Source of the DNA: Stictocephala bisonia
Taxonomy: Eukaryota; Arthropoda; Insecta; Hemiptera; Membracidae
Assembly (NCBI GenBank): GCA_035578905.1
Contig: JAQJVL010000282.1
Coordinates: 927,001-991,000, forward strand
Direction: 5' to 3'
DNA: 64,000 bases
Under the pieces are notes generated by a model. It did not search any database. It had not been told where the DNA came from and saw nothing but the letters and a program-made list of their open reading frames with translations. This document shows, piece after piece, positions 56,541 to 64,000 of the stretch (the first letter of the stretch is position 1; every line of letters begins with the position of its first letter). A program made the translations under genes and the position numbers.

Positions 56541-58690
56541 AAAAAATAATTAAAAGATTTGTCAATGGTTTAATTAAATATTTAGATATGCTGCTTAGGC
56601 CTACACGTGATATCTGTACAGGAAAATTATTTTAGAAGACGATTTTTTCAATAATTTGATTTTTCTTGGATTACATTCAGTATTCTGTTTACGACGTTGA
56701 CAAATTTATGTTCATCCTTCAGGTTTACGTTTTAATATTTTTTAAATGTTATTTAAAAACTTTTTAAATTGAAACTTGATGTGATTGAAAATATATTTAA
56801 AAATTACAAAAGCGCAAATTCTTCAAATTGTAAATACCTTAAGACTAATCTGAATTTCGATGCAGGTCTGAAAAAACGATCAACCCAAATCATAGGCAAA
56901 TTCTAGAATTAATTTGGCAATCAGTTGTGACTAAAGTCGACATTGACATTTTGGCGCCACCACGCGCTAACTTTCCGCCTCTGCTGTTTACAGTGTTGCG
57001 AGACCACGTGGTATAGGCCCTGCTCAAGGCTCACTTAGGCGGGATCAGCCCCCACCACTATTGCATAACCGCCATTTGGCGCGCTAAACATTCCATGATC
57101 ATTCAGCCAACTAACTGTGTTTTACTTCCAAAAATAGAACTGGTATTGGCGGGAGACCGAGGCCACAACGTACGTCGTATATCGGTCACGTGGCCGACAC
57201 AAGTGGTTGATGCTTTAACAAGCTGTGCGTGTGTTTACATCCTGAGTGGTCAACCAGAGCCTCATCACCTTCATAAGGATGAGCAGGATTCTAGGCTTTT
57301 TGACCCCCGGACGATATTAGTTGACGAATTCTTGTATTTCCAAGTATAAGACATACAAATATGACCAATTAATAGACCAAATTTGACAATAACTTTACAA
57401 AATTGTTTACAAATAGGCCTAACTTTATATTGTCAGCAAATTTATTGAGTTTGAGATTTTAGACATTAAAATACTTGTGGGGCCAAGTTTAGGGACCACA
57501 AAATACTTTAAACAGCTCCTGTTAGAACGGAATACTATTAGATTGAGCTTCGGCTCATTTTCAAGTCAAAGCATATTTAGCCCAATTACATAGCGAAATG
57601 TGCTTGATAAACAGAAAAACATCTTTTCTTCACACTCCCCGCGCCACTCCGGTCAAATTTTCTGATTCTATACTTGGCAAGCCTGGTCTTATTAGGCTGA
57701 TGAGGTGTCATCCAATCACATACGTACGAAATATTGTGACGTATTATACACACATCCATAACGCCATTTCACTATACAGTTGTACACTGCAAGTTGTTCA
57801 ACATTTATACTTTTTATAACTAACGGCTTTTTCCTTCCAGAGATGGTATATTCCCTAAGATGATCGCTTCAACATATTATTGATAATTAAAGTAACGAAT
57901 GATGTAAAATTTCAAACTCTTGATAATCTTACATTATTTATGATGAAGATAATATTGTTAGTTTATATTGTAAATTTTAACTAGGCTAAGTGGGAAAAAT
58001 AATAATTAACAATTTCTGTAGCTTGTTTTCTTAATATTTTGTTCTGTGCATAAACCTTTTAGAATTGACAATCAATTACAGGGACAATTGAATGAATGCG
58101 AAACCTTCAAATCCTGCCTTGGGTAAAATTCATAGTTTGTTCCCTGAAAATTCCTACTTATGAGATGATTTTTCATGCATGACAATGGTAATATTGATGT
58201 ATCTGCGTACATTTTCAGTTTTAGTTTACCAATTGTTGAACTGTTGGGCTTGACATGTAATATATCGTATTAGTAACATCAGATCACTTTGTAGGCTGCT
58301 GAGACTGCTGGTTTGAGCTCAAAACAGATTCATTATCACGGTGTGTGAAGCTCATTACGTAATACTGTACTAATGGAGCGTCAATGCCAACGTTAGCTAC
58401 GTACAGTTTGACGCAATGAGACTGTAAATAATACATTTTTACATTCTCGGAGCCCACATTTATAAATATCAAACTAATGACTGTTTACGAGGTTTCAGTC
58501 TAACATTTATCGTGAAGTAAAACATTGTAAATAAAATTTAAAATAAGGAATTAGTTATGACTGAACAGTCCCACACACTTATGTAACGAGACATTATATA
58601 AAATTCAATTAGTTGTTTGAAACGTACACGTGTTACACTCTTCATTCAACTACTTGTGACAAATTTGTGGAACAAATTGTATTCAATTTA
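56541..58690. other. No supported gene; CpG-rich patch at 56940 to 57310
   Basis: The patch has GGCGCC, GGCGCGC and several CACGTG-like words and could be a promoter or first exon. The 84-codon frame across it (57095 to 57349) has no motif I know. Confidence 0.45.
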
Positions 58691-60420
58691 TCCTATATTG
58701 GTTTGGGACACATAGATGTGACGATGAAGAATAGTCAGTTTAAATTGATAGGAGGGTGCGGGGCAGGGGATATTTAAAGGGATTGCCCCTCCCCCACCCT
58801 GGGAACGACCGTTAACTGTCAGTTGTGAGGGGCAGGTGGGGTGGCTCCGATCAGCTGTTCTAACGTACATTTTGGTCTACCATCTCACAAACTGTAACTG
58901 ACCTAGTTGTAAGTGTATATGTGAGAGAGAAGGTTTGTAAATATGTGTGAAAAAATAATGTAGACTTAATGACAAACAATTGTAGCCTAATTTTTTTATT
59001 GTTTTTATTTTGTAGTTTTATTGCAATTCATATAGGCTCTTCAAAAATAATATGGACACTATTCTATTATAAATGATTCTTCCTAAGATCTGTTTGTAGT
59101 TTCAATTTATAAGGTCTATGAAATTTTCTAGAACATTTCAAATTGTTGTATTATTAGAGGCTACATGTAGTAACTTCATTATTTATTTTTAATGTGGTGT
59201 AACGCATATAGCAGAATATGGACACGTATATTTACTATGCCAGGAATAGATTCACTGTATCTCTTTTGTAGATTATTCAGCATAACTTCCCTACTAGATA
59301 GTATGTTAAATATAGTCTGAATTATCCTAGAGGTACTTGGTTATTGTGATGTATTATTATTTAGTCTTCTGATAATACTGTTAAAATGTATTACAGTGTT
59401 AATCTACTGTGAAGAAATATAGCCAACAATATGAAAATACGTTCGTATGAAAAAAAAAACCAAAAATAAGTTTGTGAATGGAAAAATCAATAAGAAAATT
59501 ACATGCCCATTGGTTATTTTACCCGGTTTTGATGCGCATTTACAGGCGTACATGGCGATATCACAAATGGATAATATATCTGTGCAACGTGTAGTCTAAT
59601 TACTAACTGAGACCAATAGTGTTACAATTAAATAGGTCTACGTAATATATCCCAATGCCTCGCTCAATATAAGTTTATTTAGGAATCCGCACCACGCGAT
59701 TTAGGTAGATATATTTAGATATTGAGTTAGTTATGAATTCTCTTGTAATATCGTACACTCTAGCGATTCAAGTCCATTATTCATCGGTTCCTTGTCTGCG
59801 GTGTGCTCGCATAGTTTGGCTACTCGGGTGTTCGGGTTCAGTAGAGGGGCTTTACAAGTGAATGTGCGTGTTACAAGTCTCATTTATCGCAATTTTGATG
59901 AATATGAGTATCTCACAAAACGACAATAATCACATCCATATTCAAACCGGACAAAATAAATCTACCAATGTCCATTTTTACGACAAGGACTTTGTTGGAA
60001 TCTTGTCGGCTATGTCAGCAATCAAGACAAATAAGTTGTCTATATGGCTAAAAATTAGTCCTATGTTTAAGTACTTCTGTTAACTGCATGAAAATAGTTC
60101 CTGACATTTGGGGCGGTGTTGCCATATCGCTGCTGATCTCAACTTTTTTTGTACAAACTCTTGTTCGTTCGTCAGCTTCCTGTTGGTCCATTATAAATCA
60201 GTCAAATAATTCAAATAATATCATAACGATTGATAAAATATATAAAAATTACACAATAAAGAAAAGATGCGTTTATAATCGTAATTAATGATCTTTATTT
60301 ACGGCAAAAGATGTTGAGACAGATCAGTAATTATCCGTGGACTTATATCTGGCAACATTATTGGACGCAGGGCAAGAGGGGGGAAGTTAGACACACTGTC
60401 CACCCTCGGACCATGTACAC
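58691..60420. other. No supported gene
   Basis: A GC-richer patch lies at 58740 to 58860. The frames at 59862 and 60088 have no recognisable motif. Confidence 0.5.
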
Positions 60421-60428
60421 TAGTAATG

Positions 60429-60779
60429 TTAGATTGTGTAGTTCTGAACAACTGAACTAAAATGCATTCCATTTAAGTTGTAATACAAAATCACGCTTTG
60501 TTTAAAGCGTGTACTTGGTGAAGTATGTACTTCAGAAAGGGCTTTCAAAATCCTCGCTCCCATGTAAATCTCAAAGGAAGGCTGTACAGAACAGAGGACA
60601 CCCATAAAATCGACGAATCTCGGTAAAATTGTGGTTGAAAGTTGTTGCAAGGCGAGAAGTACCCTGAACAACGGGGGAATCCGGAACTGGGTCGCATAGT
60701 CGGAGTAGGAAATGGCGAGAGCGGGAAGGCTTGACGTTTCGCGGGCAAATTGACACGCTTTCTCAAGGTTAGGCAACAC
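60429..60779 (-). CDS. Open frame of 116 codons, function unknown
   Basis: The minus-strand frame begins at an ATG at 60779 and is longer than usual for this AT-rich DNA, with GC-rich flanking sequence upstream (to about 60890). The sequence is leucine- and serine-rich in the middle (LFRVLLALQQLSTTIL). I recognise no family. It may be a transposon fragment or chance. Confidence 0.25.
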   Translation of the reverse strand: MLPNLEKACQFARETSSLPALAISYSDYATQFRIPPLFRVLLALQQLSTTILPRFVDFMGVLCSVQPSFEIYMGARILKALSEVHTSPSTRFKQSVILYYNLNGMHFSSVVQNYTI

Positions 60780-61327
60780 TACAGTGGGTCAACCACGCGC
60801 AAGGCGCAGCTACCGTACTGACGCAACGTCGGTGCCGTGGGACATAGAGAGAGCGCGGAGTTCCCACACATGTGCGACCCACACCATCGACCACTACAAA
60901 AACAGAGATACAGTATTTAAGAAATTTTTACACCAGTTTGGTTTGAATTGAGGAAGGCATATTTTCATTGCTCAAATGAGGTACCGAAAGAAAACATTTT
61001 CCAAAATTTTAAAACTGGCCAGTAAAAATTCTCTCATTTCCAAAACTCTTTCACCTGCCAAGTGTTTGAAAATAACAAATCGTATTAAAACCTTTGTTTA
61101 TAATTAATTATGGATAATCTGACATAGCAGTGCTTTGCTGAGCAATAGCAAAACATGTATATAACAATAAATAAGTGGTAAACCATATGTGCTTTATATT
61201 CTCTTCCTTGAAATATCTTTAATTCTCCAAAATTGTTTGTTATAAATATATCTTTCTCATAGATAAAAAAAGAAAAAAAAACAGGTCGCTTTCTTATGAC
61301 AGCCGCGAACACCGTAGACAGTTACCA

Positions 61328-61619
61328 CCACGGTAACTAGAATAATACGGTAGGGTTCACGCGCATGGTGCGCAGTAAATCTTGGTGTCAATGACGTCAC
61401 ACAGACATATCAGCTGGTTCATCGGTTAAACTGAATGTAGTAATACTGTAATCAGAAACTGCTTTTCTTAAATCACTGTTTTCATTAACGACTAGGCTTT
61501 AACAGGTTAATAAATATTACTAAAACACTAAAAATACTTATAATAATACTATTTTATATTATTATTACTGAAATTTGGCCAAATTAAATAAAAATAGAAC
61601 ATTTGCAGACAAAAGAACT

Positions 61620-61671
<52 letters not shown>

Positions 61672-62102
61672 TAACTGTAATAATTCAAGACTAAATTATA
61701 TTTATTATGCTCAATATAAACAGCTGTTTCAATACTTGACAGTTGTTATTTATTGATACATTTCCAAATAAAAACTAAACGACCATGTTACAATTGGATT
61801 AATTGGACAAGCCGATGGAGCCACCTTTTAATACTAAGCAACCGTTAAACAAACATCAATACATATAATATACTCATCAATAATATTATCATTGAAAGTA
61901 TTTGTATAACATTAATAATAGTTATTAACGGGTATTATGTTTGTGGTTAATGAAAACAGTGATTTAAGAAAAGCAGTTACTGATTATTACTACATTCGGT
62001 TTAACCGATGAACCAGCTGATATGTCTGTGTGACGTCATTGACACCAAGATTTACTGCGCATCATGCGCGTGAACCCTACCGTATTATTCTAGTTACCGT
62101 GG
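61328..62102. mobile_element. Foldback element family F, copy 2
   Basis: About 775 bp with inverted arms of about 200 bp starting CCACGGTAACTAG and ending CTAGTTACCGTGG, flanked by the 6-bp direct repeat TTACCA. Each arm has a TGACGTCA site and a GCGCA..TGCGCG word. The centre holds a 44-base A tract (61624 to 61667). Arms match copy 1 at 29764 to 30632. Confidence 0.85.
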
Positions 62103-62159
62103 TTACCACTAATTTAAATCTAAGTACGTTTGTAGTAATAATTGCTTTATTTATCCTTC

Positions 62160-62300
62160 ATGATTTGGCGGGGGGGGGGAATGGGGGAGGTAGGCCTACT
62201 AAGGGTACGCGCATAGTGAGGAGGTGAAGGTGGAGGTGTAGCTGGATGTGTAGGTGCAGGTGGAGGTACAGATGGAGGTAGCATCGTATAGTGCAGGAGG
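62160..62300 (+). repeat. G-rich imperfect short repeat
   Basis: A G run near 62170 and then GGTGGAGGTGTA-like and GGTGCAGGTGGAGGT words repeat to about 62282. It lies upstream of the Harbinger exon and may belong to that element. Confidence 0.5.
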
Positions 62301-62442
62301 TTTTACCTTGCCGTCTAGCTCGCCACCTCGCAGCTCTTTCCCCTCCTCAAACACGCGTCAACACAAGCAGTCGAGTGTTGTTTCTATCCATTAATCACAG
62401 TGGTAGCTTTTTTGCCTATTGCAACAATTTTCTCTGTCAGTG

Positions 62443-62756
62443 ATGATAAGTGAAAGTAGTGATGATAGCGATGATATGTCTTCAGCATGTAAGTGGTGGC
62501 TTACGGGAACGTTAAGTAATCGAACATTTAGTGCACATCCTGTTAATCAAGTGCGACAGGAACTAGGTGAATATCATCATCTTTTTCATGAACTAAAAAA
62601 TTATCCTGAGAAGTTTCAAAATTATTTGCGAATGACTCCTGAAACGTTTAAGTACATATGTGAAACCATTTCTCCAAAGTTGGAGAGTTGTACTAAATAC
62701 TGCAACTTGCATGTTAACCCTATCGGTCCAGAAGAACAGCTTGTACTGACTATAAG
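62443..62756 (+). CDS. PIF/Harbinger transposase (HARBI1-like), first exon
   Basis: From the ATG at 62443 the protein opens with an acidic-serine stretch (ESSDDSDD), then YHHLFHELKNYPEKFQNYLR, MTPETFKYICETISP and PEEQLVLTIR, the typical N-terminal region of Harbinger transposases and their domesticated relative HARBI1. The exon stops at an AG|GTAAGTT donor at 62756/62757. The catalytic DDE region should be in later exons; I cannot find them before 64000, where the other strand carries a MADF-BESS gene, so they may be beyond the window or lost. The upstream in-frame codons from 62419 start with TTG and are not needed. Confidence 0.75.
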
Positions 62757-63249
62757 GTAAGTTACAGTACCTTCTGCCTGCAATTGCACATGTTCTGTAA
62801 GTTAAAAAGTATATGCTTTGTTAAAGATAAACAGTGTAAATTGAAAAAAAAAATATATATGTATTGAAGTAAAATCAATAAAATTGTGCAAGATATAAAT
62901 TTCATATATTCTTCTGTTATTTAATTCTCGAATATGTTTGTTGTATGTAAAAATGAGTTGGTAATAAGAAAGCAATTCCAGTTCATGAAAAATACAATTT
63001 ATTGGTAAAATGATAGTAACTAACAGGGATCTTTTCAAAGTAAAATACAAACGAAAGATATTAATGTACGCTACATAAAAATGCTGCAAATGTTTGAAAA
63101 TGTTATAATAGTAGGCCTAACATAATCTTAAAAAATGGTATTATTAAGTAAATTGCGCAAAGGAAAAATAGTAGTACTTATAAAAAACGTAAAGAACTAT
63201 TAAACTGTCATTAATTTATCGCCAGCTGAACGGCATTACAAAGACATTT
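62757..63249. other. AT-rich stretch between the two Harbinger-type genes
   Basis: It begins with the GT donor of the transposase exon. I see no further exon here. Confidence 0.6.
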
Positions 63250-64000
63250 TTAAAAGTTAGTGTACTCGGGAACATATGTTTCGCCGCCATCCTGGTTGTA
63301 GTTCAATGGTGAAGTCACGTCGCGGACCAGCTGTGCGAAGGTGACTGGTGATGGTGATGCCATGGTACTAGGAGAGGAACTGTCGTAGGGACTGTAGCGA
63401 TGAGAGCTTGTACTGTGGTCTACTGACGTAGGTCTAGTGACAGTTGATGTTGTTGAGAATGATGATGGTGGTTCGGGTGAGTATGCCATGTCAAAAAGAA
63501 TTTCTTGAACTTTCATCCTGAACAACATTTTCTTTCTAGGATTCAGGTTTTTAACATGGGGTAGCAGTGAGTTGAAGAACCCAACATCCTCGTCATTTGC
63601 CCTGTCCTCACTTTTCTGTTGCTTTAACTTCAACTTTTCTTTCTCCAACTGCACTAATTCCCGTCCAATAGCTTGTTGTGTCGTGATTCTTTTTTTAAAT
63701 CCTGTTCTTGTGATCAGGTCCTTCGTATTAAATCTTGGTGGCATTGCAGGGCTTGATGCATGAGATTTCTGCTGCTGGCGTGATTCACTCTCCGGCGCCG
63801 GTACTATTGTCAGATTCTCTGTGTCCAACTGTGGATTGTCAGGTTCATCACATTCTTGGCCTATCTCGGTCACTTCTTCCGACTCCTCTTCGTTTAGGTC
63901 GTGGTCTGAGTCATCTGCTATTACATCTGCAAGGTTTCCTGTTGATTTGCGGGGCAAAAACTGGTCTTTGAGAAACGCCATGCTGTCGTAATATTTCCAT
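63250..64000 (-). CDS. MADF-BESS domain protein, incomplete at the window edge
   Basis: The minus-strand frame enters from the right edge already inside the MADF DNA-binding domain (WKYYDSMAFLKDQFLPRKS), so the methionine at 63981 is internal. A long acidic, low-complexity linker follows, then a charged helix (LVQLEKEKLKLKQQKSEDR) and a BESS-type motif (FFNSLLPHVKNLNPRKKM, then FRMKVQEILF), and a serine/proline-rich tail ending in TAA at 63250. MADF-BESS proteins bind DNA and interact through BESS. PIF/Harbinger elements carry such a MADF or Myb-like partner protein that helps bring the transposase to DNA, and the transposase exon lies only 500 bp away. A host transcription factor is the alternative. 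Confidence 0.8.
   Translation of the reverse strand, partial: WKYYDSMAFLKDQFLPRKSTGNLADVIADDSDHDLNEEESEEVTEIGQECDEPDNPQLDTENLTIVPAPESESRQQQKSHASSPAMPPRFNTKDLITRTGFKKRITTQQAIGRELVQLEKEKLKLKQQKSEDRANDEDVGFFNSLLPHVKNLNPRKKMLFRMKVQEILFDMAYSPEPPSSFSTTSTVTRPTSVDHSTSSHRYSPYDSSSPSTMASPSPVTFAQLVRDVTSPLNYNQDGGETYVPEYTNF

Overview
This 64 kb window is AT-rich, intron-bearing animal DNA that is dominated by mobile elements. The transposon mix (Ty3/Gypsy, jockey-like LINEs, piggyBac-like, Tc1/mariner-like, hAT, PIF/Harbinger, tRNA-derived SINEs, MITEs) together with a metazoan UFSP2 gene points to an arthropod. My guess is a hemipteran insect, but nothing in the sequence fixes the species. There is no bacterial-style gene organisation; most open frames are chance or transposon frames.

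Region 1 to 13251 is a tandem array of one Ty3/Gypsy retrotransposon on the minus strand, with a period of about 5234 bp: partial internal region, LTR, internal region, LTR, internal region, LTR. Each LTR is about 1957 bp. Each complete internal region is only 3278 bp and holds a pol frame (protease tail, reverse transcriptase, RNase H, integrase). The frame starts right at the primer-binding site, with no gag and no catalytic half of the protease. The array ends exactly at an LTR terminus at 13251.

Region 13252 to 18255 holds the last two coding exons of UFSP2 (UFM1-specific protease 2, plus strand, 15090 to 17254). Three TTAA-flanked piggyBac-like elements surround them: one in the upstream intron, one in the last intron, one just behind the stop codon. 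The exon with the catalytic cysteine is not in the window, so the Gypsy array probably lies in a UFSP2 intron.

Region 18400 to 26430 is a transposon graveyard: a 5'-truncated LINE (+), a decayed LINE (-), a macro-domain-like frame (-), the C-terminal part of a piggyBac transposase (+), and a Tc1/mariner-like element with inverted repeats of nearly 600 bp. Region 26430 to 37600 holds a CpG-rich stretch, a foldback element family with long inverted repeats and 6-bp target duplications (one copy nested in an older relative), a TTAA MITE split by a tRNA-like SINE, another piggyBac-like MITE and a hAT fragment. Region 37900 to 44500 contains a second decayed LINE (+), a small foldback MITE and an unidentified GC-rich coding-like stretch. 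Region 44500 to 61300 is mostly sparse AT-rich sequence with hairpins, a four-site AP-1-like cluster, SINEs, a second TTAA MITE copy and a long TA repeat. Region 61300 to 64000 has a second foldback copy, then a PIF/Harbinger transposase first exon (+) and an incomplete MADF-BESS protein gene (-), the usual two-gene content of such elements.

The most notable points are the gag-less tandem Gypsy array inside a host gene, the foldback family that scatters CRE-type TGACGTCA sites, and a G-quadruplex-prone minisatellite motif found inside three different transposons.
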